Shown here: positions 7,969 to 15,321 of the stretch, piece by piece
Numbering within the stretch: position 1 is the first letter of the stretch
Layout of the letters: each line of letters begins with the position of its first letter
Assembly (NCBI RefSeq): GCF_000972705.2
Contig: NZ_LATL02000120.1
Span: forward strand, 1 to 24,785
Reading direction: 5' to 3'
DNA length: 24,785 nt
DNA from: Limnoraphis robusta CS-951
GTDB lineage: Bacteria; Cyanobacteriota; Cyanobacteriia; Cyanobacteriales; Microcoleaceae
The notes under the pieces: model-generated
What the model saw: only the letters and a program-made list of their open reading frames with translations
The model's database searches: none
What the model was told of the DNA's origin: nothing
Position numbers and translations under genes: made by a program

Positions 7969-10062
7969 ATGAGGATGAAATCAACATTGCGATGGATAGG
8001 TATTGTTAGCATTGGACTGGGGTTCTGTATTCAAACCGCAGTTCAAGCAACGGGTGCATTAAAACGACGAGAAATTTCAAATTCTCAACTCAATTTCGCC
8101 CAGGGAACGATCAATCTTCTCCAAGGTGTACCAACGCCGGGTTTACCTTCCGTATCGCCTCCAGAACTCCCTGAAATTCCTCAACCTCCTCAACCTCCTC
8201 AACCGCAATTTCCCCCCGCACCGCAACCGAAGCCAGATGCAGTTCCCGAACTCCCATTAGCTGATTTTGATTACGATAATGTAGAATTTTGGCAAGAACT
8301 CTGCACCACCCTCGAACAGACGGAACGATACGCCGAAGCGGTGGCGGCTTGTCAACGGGTAATTGAACTGAAGCCCAAACAAGAAAATTTAGAAATTTGG
8401 ATGAGTTTAAGCCATTCATTACAACAGTTGAAACAATATCCTCAAGCTTTAGTTTCCTATAATTATGTCTTGCAGCGAGAACCGAAATATTCTCAAGTTT
8501 TATTGCAAAAATGCGAAATATTTTTAGAATTAGAACAATATGAACAAGCGATTTCATCTTGCGAAGAAGCCCTGAAAATCGATGGGATTTGGGGGCGAAG
8601 CAGTCCGGCTGATGCTTGGACAAAAAGAGCGATCGCCGTGCTAGAGTTAGGACGCATAGAAACGGCAAAACTGCAAGATTTAGGACAAGTTGATGGGGCA
8701 GAAGCCCGTAAAATTCAAAGCCTAGAAGACGCGATCAATTCCTACAATCAAGCCCTGAGAATTGCGCCAAATTCTTCCTTGATTTTGAGCGAAAAATGTG
8801 GTATATTGATAGAACTAGAACGCTATCAAGAAGCCCGTGAAAGTTGCGAATTGGCGATCGCCGTGAACGAAAATTGGGGTGCCAGTACCCCCGCTCAAGC
8901 TTTAGAATATTTGCTCGTTATTCGTCAAGAAATCGCCCCATCAAATCCGCTCCTAGTTAATAACCCAAAAGAACCCGAAGAACTCGCCGAACAATTTCAA
9001 AATTTAGTCAGTTTCTACGAACAAATTTTGGCTGAAAATCCCAACAATGCCGAAGCTTGGACAAGACAGGGTATTGCTCTACAAACTTTAGGAAAAACGG
9101 CTCAAGCGTTAACCTCCTACAGTCGGGCGGTTCAGATTCAACCGAACTATTCTTTGGCGCTCGCAAACCAGTGCGAAGTTCTCAATCAACTCGAACAATA
9201 TCAACAAGCCCTAAGCGCCTGTGAAGCCGCCCTTTCTGGCGATCAAAATTGGGGCGATACTCGTCCGGCGAAAGCCTGGAATCAACGCAGTACAGCTTTG
9301 GCGGGATTAAAACAGTATAACGATGCTTTGGCGAGTGCCGATCGCGCCATTACTCTGGAGGAAGACTACAGCGCCGCCTGGAACAACCGAGGGGTGATGC
9401 TGTGGCATTTGGGCCAACTCCAGCAAGCACAGCAACAGTATGAATTTGCAGAAATCAACTATGAACAGGCGCTTCTATCGACCCGTCAGGCGGTTAAGCT
9501 CGATCCCCGCTACGCTCAGGGTTGGTACAATCACGGTCGCATTCTCAGCGAGTACGGTCAATTGCTGAGTCTACAGCGACGGGATGAGGAGGCCAGAGAG
9601 CTATATCAAGCCGCACGAAAGGCTTACGAGCAGGCGCTAACAGGCGATCTGACTCCGAATGACCGCATCCTCAAAGCCAGTATTTTCGCCAATCAAGCCG
9701 TTGTTTTGTGGCGCTTGCGAGATCCCCAACTGTTAACAGAGGCTTTGGTCGCCACTCAGCAAGCGGTTCAGTTGAATCCCCAATCTTTTGAGGCTTGGCA
9801 CAATCAAGGATTAATCTTACTCGAATTAAAGCAATATCGAGGCGCTTTAAATGCTTACACCCAAGCTGACACCCTCAGTCCCGACAATGTGGGGGTAATT
9901 ACTGCAAAAGGAATCGCCCTTTCTCGTTTGGGTCGCTATCAAGATGCTTTGGCTATTTTTGAACAAGCATTGCAGTTAGATCCAGAGTATATGATTGCCC
10001 GTAGAGAGCGAGAAATCGTGCTAAGAAATTTAATCAAAATGACCCAACGAATGCCGAGTTAG
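7969..10062 (+). CDS. Exported TPR protein with four CX15C repeats
   Basis: A 697-residue protein. A signal peptide or anchor is visible at residues 1-28 (basic start, then IGIVSIGLGFCIQTAV and an Ala-rich end). A Pro-rich linker follows at about 45-90 (runs of PQPP), then at least ten TPR units up to the C-terminus. Four units carry a cysteine in helix A and another in helix B at exactly the same spacing: C112/C128, C182/C198, C277/C293 and C402/C418. Three of these units are followed by a conserved WG...PA.A loop. It opens the rightward operon and is followed 30 nt later by the pseudokinase/PstS-like gene. It is probably a lumenal or periplasmic scaffold for the membrane proteins encoded around it. 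ATG at 7969 was taken; ATG at 7975 is an equally possible start two codons on. Confidence 0.9.
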   Translation: MRMKSTLRWIGIVSIGLGFCIQTAVQATGALKRREISNSQLNFAQGTINLLQGVPTPGLPSVSPPELPEIPQPPQPPQPQFPPAPQPKPDAVPELPLADFDYDNVEFWQELCTTLEQTERYAEAVAACQRVIELKPKQENLEIWMSLSHSLQQLKQYPQALVSYNYVLQREPKYSQVLLQKCEIFLELEQYEQAISSCEEALKIDGIWGRSSPADAWTKRAIAVLELGRIETAKLQDLGQVDGAEARKIQSLEDAINSYNQALRIAPNSSLILSEKCGILIELERYQEARESCELAIAVNENWGASTPAQALEYLLVIRQEIAPSNPLLVNNPKEPEELAEQFQNLVSFYEQILAENPNNAEAWTRQGIALQTLGKTAQALTSYSRAVQIQPNYSLALANQCEVLNQLEQYQQALSACEAALSGDQNWGDTRPAKAWNQRSTALAGLKQYNDALASADRAITLEEDYSAAWNNRGVMLWHLGQLQQAQQQYEFAEINYEQALLSTRQAVKLDPRYAQGWYNHGRILSEYGQLLSLQRRDEEARELYQAARKAYEQALTGDLTPNDRILKASIFANQAVVLWRLRDPQLLTEALVATQQAVQLNPQSFEAWHNQGLILLELKQYRGALNAYTQADTLSPDNVGVITAKGIALSRLGRYQDALAIFEQALQLDPEYMIARREREIVLRNLIKMTQRMPS

Positions 10063-10092
10063 ATTGATGATTTATTATCAGGAGCGAACGCC

Positions 10093-12507
10093 ATGAGACT
10101 ATCAGAATTAGTCAACACGGTCAGGGCTAGAGGACGAGAAATTTTTAACTTTGTTTCTCATCCTGATGCTACCATTCGTCGGATCGTTCGGCATCGGGCG
10201 CAGCAAATTTATGAACAGGTAAAAATAGGAGGAAGCGATGGTAACAAACAAAAGAAAGAAACTCCTGTTTCCCAACAATCACAGCATTCTTTTCAAGTAG
10301 AACCAACAATAAATCGACAAAGAGGGGGTGTACAAACTCGCATTCAGCCCGCAACTTTAGATCAACCTATTTTAACAGAACGTTCTCGGCGACGTCGTAA
10401 AGACAAAACCCAAAAAGTTCTCGTTCAAGGTTACGAAATTCGCGATCGCTTTGGTAGGCGTTATGAAATTGGTCAGTGTTTGAGTCATTCGGATCGGATT
10501 CGTCAGTATGAAGCCACTCCAATTTCACAGCAAAAACAACGGGTGTTCATTCAAGAATATTTGACCCAAAGTGATTCGGATTATCTGGCTGAATCTAACA
10601 AGCAAAACGGAAAGCTTAAAGAATTTCGTTTGCTGACACCGATTGATATCATTAAAGATTTCTATGAGGATAATCCCCAGGATATTCGTTGGTATTTAAT
10701 TGTTGAACAACTTCCCAAAAGTTTGACTTTACGAGAATATTTGCAACGGCGACATCAAGCTTTAACGCCGACTCAGGTGAGTAAAATTCTCAAACAAGTG
10801 TTGCAAACCTTGCAGTTTTTACACAACTGTTATGAAGTTCGTTTGTCTCAAAGTATGCGAACAGGAATTGGTCATGGAAACCTAAGTTTAGACAGTATAC
10901 TGCTCGTTCACAATGAAACTCAATCTCCCTTTGATGAAGAAGATGATCAATTTTCTATCTATCTCAGTCGCATTGCACTGTGGGAAAATCTGATCGATTC
11001 TTTAGAGTCAGAAGTTAATCATCCGTCTCTCTCGAAAAAAGCCTTTCAACAAGATCTCGTAGATTTAGGTCGAGTTAGCTATGTTTTATCTGGCGGAAAA
11101 CAGGAGATTCCCGATCACGATTTCCAGTGGCATCAATATTGTCATCCCGAACTCAAAAACTTTATATTAAGATTATATTCCGGTGAGTTTAAAAGAGCTT
11201 CAGATGCTCATCGAGAGTTGTTAAAATTACCTTTAGATCATCCATTAGAACAGATTTCAGTCAATCCTATTTTTGTTGACAGCGAACAGCAACCCCGGTC
11301 AAAATCTCAACGTTCTTGGAGTATTCCTTTAATTCTTCTACTGGCAACTTTGGTGAGTTTGGGAATATTAATTCTAGGAATTAGGAGATTTTTATCGGCT
11401 TCAACACCTCCAAATCCTGCCAATATTGTCTTTAATAAAAACTCCGATCCCTCTCAGTTCGCTCAAGTTGATATTCCCTCAAGTTTGCTCAATAAAAGTA
11501 TTAATTATTCAGCCGATCAACGATGGAAAACCGCACTTAAAACTTCCGTTGGCTACGGTGGTAATCAATCTTTGGCTAACCAGTTGAACCCGTCTCAAAT
11601 TTCATTGAATCTGCAATCTCCAAATTTATTTTCTTTTATTCGTGAAGGAAACAACACAGAAACGTTAGAAAATAGGATTATATCTGCTTTAAAAACTTCT
11701 CAGTTTATTGTGACTTCTCTCTTTGCAAATGAACTTCAGTTATTACAAGACAGCGAAAACTTAGAAGTAGAAATCATTGCTTATGATGCTTTACTCGCTT
11801 ATGTTGCTTTCAGTGATGTTCAGCGAGATGGAAGTTTACCCAGATTACTTTCAGGTAAAATTTCTCTAGACTCTCTCAAACAACTGTATTCCGATCAACC
11901 CCTAACCTTGAAAGATTTAGGAATTAATAATTCACAGAATCAAACTATAAAACGGATTTCTATTTGTAATAAAAATCCCGAAGAAGTGTTTCTGGTGACT
12001 TCACTTTTTGAAAATTTAGCCTGGAAAAATGAAGCAGAAATCAATAACTTTAGAAATCTTATTGATGAAGATAAAAAAGCTTGCACACAAACAGGATATA
12101 CTAAAGGACAAGCAATCGCTTTAGCCGAATTTGAACAAGGAGGTCAAGCAACGATTGGGATTGATTTGTTCAGCAAAGTGTTTAACCAGTGTTCTGTCTA
12201 TCCTTTAGCAATTGTCGGAGAAGGGAAACTGACAGCAGTGCAGCCTATTATACAGAATAATGGCAGTTCAATCACACCAGAAACCGATTTATGTATGGAT
12301 AAAGGAAGCTACAAACCCAATCCCAAAGTTTTTGAACAAGGAGATTATCCTTTGGGATATGCAATTGCTGTGATTTATAAAAAAGAAGGCGGAAAAGATT
12401 CTGCGGGTCAGGTGTTTTCTAATATAATGAAAACCGATGAAGGACAACATTTGTTACATTCTGCGGGATTAATTCCGATTCGGGAATTAAATAAAAGTAG
12501 GGAGTAA
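10093..12507 (+). CDS. Pseudokinase - membrane helix - PstS-like domain fusion
   Basis: An 804-residue protein with three parts. Residues 1-110 are basic and low-complexity. Residues about 117-365 have the outline of a Ser/Thr kinase (RYEIGQCL start, hinge-like WYLIVEQLPKSLTLREYL, HGNLSLDSILL in place of the catalytic loop). The catalytic Asp, the beta-3 Lys and a DFG motif are not recognisable, so it should be inactive. One helix spans about 411-434. Residues about 450-804 resemble a phosphate-type periplasmic binding protein: RWKTAL, GYGGNQ, FEQGDYPLGYAIAVIYKK and TDEGQHLLHSAGLIPIR. Four cysteines (625, 664, 700, 734) lie in this domain. Topology is therefore kinase inside, binding domain outside. 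It sits 30 nt after the TPR gene and 11 nt before the small helical protein of the tube operon, so it probably conveys a ligand signal to, or docks, the injection system. Confidence 0.85.
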   Translation: MRLSELVNTVRARGREIFNFVSHPDATIRRIVRHRAQQIYEQVKIGGSDGNKQKKETPVSQQSQHSFQVEPTINRQRGGVQTRIQPATLDQPILTERSRRRRKDKTQKVLVQGYEIRDRFGRRYEIGQCLSHSDRIRQYEATPISQQKQRVFIQEYLTQSDSDYLAESNKQNGKLKEFRLLTPIDIIKDFYEDNPQDIRWYLIVEQLPKSLTLREYLQRRHQALTPTQVSKILKQVLQTLQFLHNCYEVRLSQSMRTGIGHGNLSLDSILLVHNETQSPFDEEDDQFSIYLSRIALWENLIDSLESEVNHPSLSKKAFQQDLVDLGRVSYVLSGGKQEIPDHDFQWHQYCHPELKNFILRLYSGEFKRASDAHRELLKLPLDHPLEQISVNPIFVDSEQQPRSKSQRSWSIPLILLLATLVSLGILILGIRRFLSASTPPNPANIVFNKNSDPSQFAQVDIPSSLLNKSINYSADQRWKTALKTSVGYGGNQSLANQLNPSQISLNLQSPNLFSFIREGNNTETLENRIISALKTSQFIVTSLFANELQLLQDSENLEVEIIAYDALLAYVAFSDVQRDGSLPRLLSGKISLDSLKQLYSDQPLTLKDLGINNSQNQTIKRISICNKNPEEVFLVTSLFENLAWKNEAEINNFRNLIDEDKKACTQTGYTKGQAIALAEFEQGGQATIGIDLFSKVFNQCSVYPLAIVGEGKLTAVQPIIQNNGSSITPETDLCMDKGSYKPNPKVFEQGDYPLGYAIAVIYKKEGGKDSAGQVFSNIMKTDEGQHLLHSAGLIPIRELNKSRE

Positions 12508-12518
12508 AATTAATCAAA

Positions 12519-12671
12519 ATGTCAGAAAAAGATTTGGAAGCTAAATTAATTGAAAAGGTCACTAACGACCCGATGTTACTGCGAAAACTTGGTGATAGAG
12601 TTTATGAACTGATGAAAGAAGATCTTCGCAATCAACGCGATCGCACCTGCAACTCACGGAGACTTTTATAA
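12519..12671 (+). CDS. Small helical CIS-associated protein (50 residues)
   Basis: An ATG-to-TAA frame of 50 codons fits exactly between the fusion protein and the tail tube. Its stop TAA shares its last A with the tube start (TAATG), which indicates translational coupling. The product is predicted all-helical and charged, with a core DRVYELMKEDLRNQRDR (residues about 26-42). The same pattern (V-Y/S-x-L-L/M ... L ... R-x-R/S) occurs twice near the C-terminus of the disordered protein encoded at 13337. I recall comparable short helical motifs in CIS clusters of other bacteria, but cannot name a family. Synteny and coupling make a real gene likely. Confidence 0.75.
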   Translation: MSEKDLEAKLIEKVTNDPMLLRKLGDRVYELMKEDLRNQRDRTCNSRRLL

Positions 12672-13285
12672 TGAAAATGAATCGTCAAGATCCCTCAGCT
12701 TACGAACTCAATTATGTGACAGCGAATCGATTTTATGTGGAAATTGATAGTCAAATTTCAGCTTGTTTTAGCGAATGTTCGGGTTTGGGGATAAATATCA
12801 AGCGAGAAACCTACAATGAAGGGGGTGTCAACGATCAACAGCGAATTATTTTAGGACAAGCAGAATTTACAGAAGTCACATTAAAGCGAGGAATTACGAA
12901 TGATTTAACCTTCTTAAATTGGATAGAAAAAGTTTTGCAAGAACCTAAAAAAATTCGTTTGAACGTTACCCTGTTACTGTTCAATCAAGAAGGGGAAACC
13001 ATGCAATCTTGGACAATGATTGGTTCGGTTCCGGTTGGTTGGAAAGCACCCTCTTTTCAAGCCGACTCTAATACCGTTGCGATTGAAGAATTAACCTTAG
13101 CCTACGAAGGTTTGACGATTAATAAAGGAGGTAGTTTAGGACAGCAAACAGGAGGATTTAATCCGTCCAGTCCATTAACTCGCGGTAATTCAGGCTATTT
13201 TGCGAGTGACTTAACCAACGTTGGAACACAACCTTTTAATCAAGCCAGTCAAACCAATTCTAATACAAGAAAGAAAAGGATATAA
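12671..13285 (+). CDS. cis1: CIS tail tube protein, T4 gp19 family
   Basis: A 204-residue protein. Residues 1-150 match the phage T4 gp19/Afp1/Pvc1 inner-tube family: an ANRFYVEID opening strand, ACFSECSGLG, an EGGVNDQQRII loop, TLKRGITNDLTFLNWI, and a late strand IEELTLAYEGLTI. Tube proteins of this family stack as hexameric rings to form the needle ejected by sheath contraction. A Ser/Asn/Gln/Gly-rich tail of about 50 residues extends beyond the normal fold (usual length about 145-155 residues). GGAG eight bases upstream supports the start, and ATG overlaps the preceding stop. No second tube paralogue and no sheath gene lie nearby. Confidence 0.93.
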   Translation: MKMNRQDPSAYELNYVTANRFYVEIDSQISACFSECSGLGINIKRETYNEGGVNDQQRIILGQAEFTEVTLKRGITNDLTFLNWIEKVLQEPKKIRLNVTLLLFNQEGETMQSWTMIGSVPVGWKAPSFQADSNTVAIEELTLAYEGLTINKGGSLGQQTGGFNPSSPLTRGNSGYFASDLTNVGTQPFNQASQTNSNTRKKRI

Positions 13286-13336
13286 ATTAGAGAATTGCCA
13301 ATTTTTTGAGTTGAATTAGCGAAAGGCGAATTAACA

Positions 13337-14656
13337 ATGTCTACATCTCCTTTGGGTTTAAATGATTATTTACGTCCTCCCGAAACATTGGGACGACAGG
13401 GAATCTTAAAAGTGCGATCGCCTCTGATTCAAACTTCACAATTAATGTTACCCCAAACTGTAGAAAATTCAGAGAATTTGTTCACTGTTCAAGAGAGTTT
13501 ATCAGGTTCAGAAACTCCCGCAAAACCCATTTCTACAATTAATAGATTTGTCGATGATGACTCCGAGTTAGAATCTACATCAGAAGCGAATATTAACCGC
13601 AATATTTCTGATAGTACAAAAGAATCTGAAACTCATCCTTCAACAGAAGAAAACCTGCAAAATAACCCGCTTTCAGAACTTCATCCTCGCTTGGGTGAAC
13701 AATTAATTCAAACTCAATCGCTCATTCTCACCACGACATCTGACAAACTACTTTCTCCACAAACACCCGAACACTCAGAAAGCCAATCAATAAAGCATCA
13801 ATCCGATAATTTACCCGTCGTTCAACCCAAATGGTCAGGCGATATTTCTCAACCTATTTCTAATTCGAGTTTAACACAATCTATTAATTCAACTCCAGAA
13901 AATCAAGCCTTTCCAATTGAACCGAGTTTTAATTCAGAAAATTTAACCAATCTAAATCCGATTCAATCCCATTCACCTTTAATTCAACAATCAGATTTGA
14001 TTGTATCTCCAAAAACTTCAGAACCTTCACCCGAGAGAACTTCTTTTCAAAATGATGAAATACCAGAACCTTGGTCAAGTCAATTTGATCTAAGTGCTGA
14101 AAGTGTTCCAGCGACAGACAATGTACAAGAGTCATGGTCAAATCTGACGGAACTTATCGATTATGAGAACTTCAACCCCTCATCTAATTCTCAATTGACT
14201 TCAGAGAGTTCAAAATTGATTACAAGAGAACAAAAAGAATCTATTCCAGATAGTCCAGCATCGGTTTCAAGTTCTCCAACAAAAGCGGAAAAAGTAATGG
14301 GAGAACGCGAAGAATCTGTTTTAATTGATGAGGAACAGTTGGAAATGTTAGCGCGAAAAGTTTCTAATTTATTGCGACAAAAGTTAGAAATAGAACGAGA
14401 AAGTCATCATTTCAAAACCGATGGTTCTCTAGCTTGGCTGGATACTATCAGTCAAACAAATCCCGTAAAAGCATCTGCATTTTCCTCAAATACATCTCCA
14501 GTCGGACAGCTTCAAACCCAAACCGGATCGACGGTTTCATTAGTCAATTATAAATTACAAACACTCACCCAAAAAGTTTATCAACTCTTACAATTTAAAA
14601 TCGAGACAGAACGAGAACGTTTGGGATTTTATTATAGAGGTAATATCCCCCGGTAA
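13337..14656 (+). CDS. Long disordered CIS operon protein with two C-terminal helical motifs
   Basis: A 439-residue protein without a recognised family. It opens with GLNDYLRPPETLGRQG, then residues about 30-310 are Ser/Gln/Asn/Pro/Glu-rich and probably unstructured. Two short helical motifs follow: RKVSNLLRQKLEIERES near residue 340 and QKVYQLLQFKIETERER near 410-430. They resemble each other and the core of the 50-residue protein at 12519. It sits between the tube and Cis7-type genes, 51 nt after the tube, which is a position for structural or tape-measure-like components. It might therefore set length, act as a linker between tube and baseplate, or be cargo. None of these roles is shown by sequence. 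It is likely fast-evolving outside the two motifs. Confidence 0.8.
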   Translation: MSTSPLGLNDYLRPPETLGRQGILKVRSPLIQTSQLMLPQTVENSENLFTVQESLSGSETPAKPISTINRFVDDDSELESTSEANINRNISDSTKESETHPSTEENLQNNPLSELHPRLGEQLIQTQSLILTTTSDKLLSPQTPEHSESQSIKHQSDNLPVVQPKWSGDISQPISNSSLTQSINSTPENQAFPIEPSFNSENLTNLNPIQSHSPLIQQSDLIVSPKTSEPSPERTSFQNDEIPEPWSSQFDLSAESVPATDNVQESWSNLTELIDYENFNPSSNSQLTSESSKLITREQKESIPDSPASVSSSPTKAEKVMGEREESVLIDEEQLEMLARKVSNLLRQKLEIERESHHFKTDGSLAWLDTISQTNPVKASAFSSNTSPVGQLQTQTGSTVSLVNYKLQTLTQKVYQLLQFKIETERERLGFYYRGNIPR

Positions 14657-14694
14657 ATTCTGTATATTCTTAATTGTTTTTCAAGGAGACTCTG

Positions 14695-15270
14695 ATGACA
14701 CAGCTTGTTAAAGCAACCCTAAAATGTCAGGATAATGCACCGGATATCGTATTTATGTTTAACCCCGGAGAATTAGTATTTGAGGGAGTCGTAGAAACCG
14801 CAGATAATCCCGGTTCGCGGAGTCAGGATCGCGGAATTCCTAAAGTCAGCTTTTCTCACACCAAAGCCTACAAAGTAACAATTAATAATATTTTATTTGA
14901 TACCTACGAAGCCGGAATTAACGTGGTAACAGCTTTTATTGAACCCTTTCGGAAAGCTGTAGAATTTGCGAAAGGAAAAGAACGTCCGCCAATTTATATG
15001 TTAATTTGGGGAAATCAAGTTTATCTTCGGCGATGCTTTATCGAACGACTCAACTATAAACTTACAATGTTTCTCAGCGATGGAACACCCGTGAGAGCGG
15101 TGATCGATAGTTTAACCCTTAAAGAGGTAGAAGATACTCAGCCTTCCGGGTCACTTCGAGTTGACGATAAAATTGATCAAGTCTCCGATAAACTTTCTAC
15201 AGTTCGCCGTGAAATCGATAGTTTAGATAATCGTAAGAAAGACAAAAATAATCGGAAAGGTCGGTTATAA
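14695..15270 (+). CDS. cis7: CIS tube-associated protein, Cis7/Afp7 type
   Basis: A 191-residue protein of the contractile injection system tube-initiator family (gp53-like; N-terminal CIS_tube domain). Diagnostic segments are an FMFNPGELVFEG opening, VSFSHTKAYKVTINNILFDTYE, and PPIYMLIWGNQVYLRRCFIERLNYKLTMFLSDGTPVRA. In relatives it bridges the spike/hub and the first tube ring. Relatives such as Afp7 usually end in a LysM domain; here the last 40 residues are instead a charged, Lys/Asp/Arg-rich tail (SLDNRKKDKNNRKGRL), so LysM appears absent. A longer frame from TTG at 14674 exists, but ATG at 14695 has AAGGAG six bases upstream and is preferred. Confidence 0.88.
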   Translation: MTQLVKATLKCQDNAPDIVFMFNPGELVFEGVVETADNPGSRSQDRGIPKVSFSHTKAYKVTINNILFDTYEAGINVVTAFIEPFRKAVEFAKGKERPPIYMLIWGNQVYLRRCFIERLNYKLTMFLSDGTPVRAVIDSLTLKEVEDTQPSGSLRVDDKIDQVSDKLSTVRREIDSLDNRKKDKNNRKGRL

Positions 15271-15321
15271 ATTCATCTCAATCTCAATAGAATCAACAAC
15301 TATTTTTAAGAATTAACTCCT

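Noticed and set aside
8111..8668. 185-codon minus-strand frame opposite the TPR gene
   Set aside because: It lies entirely opposite strongly supported TPR repeats and has no recognisable domain or ribosome-binding site; it is a shadow of biased codon use.
10093..12507. Active Ser/Thr kinase
   Set aside because: The catalytic loop reads HGNLSLD rather than HRD-type, and neither the beta-3 Lys nor a DFG could be found.
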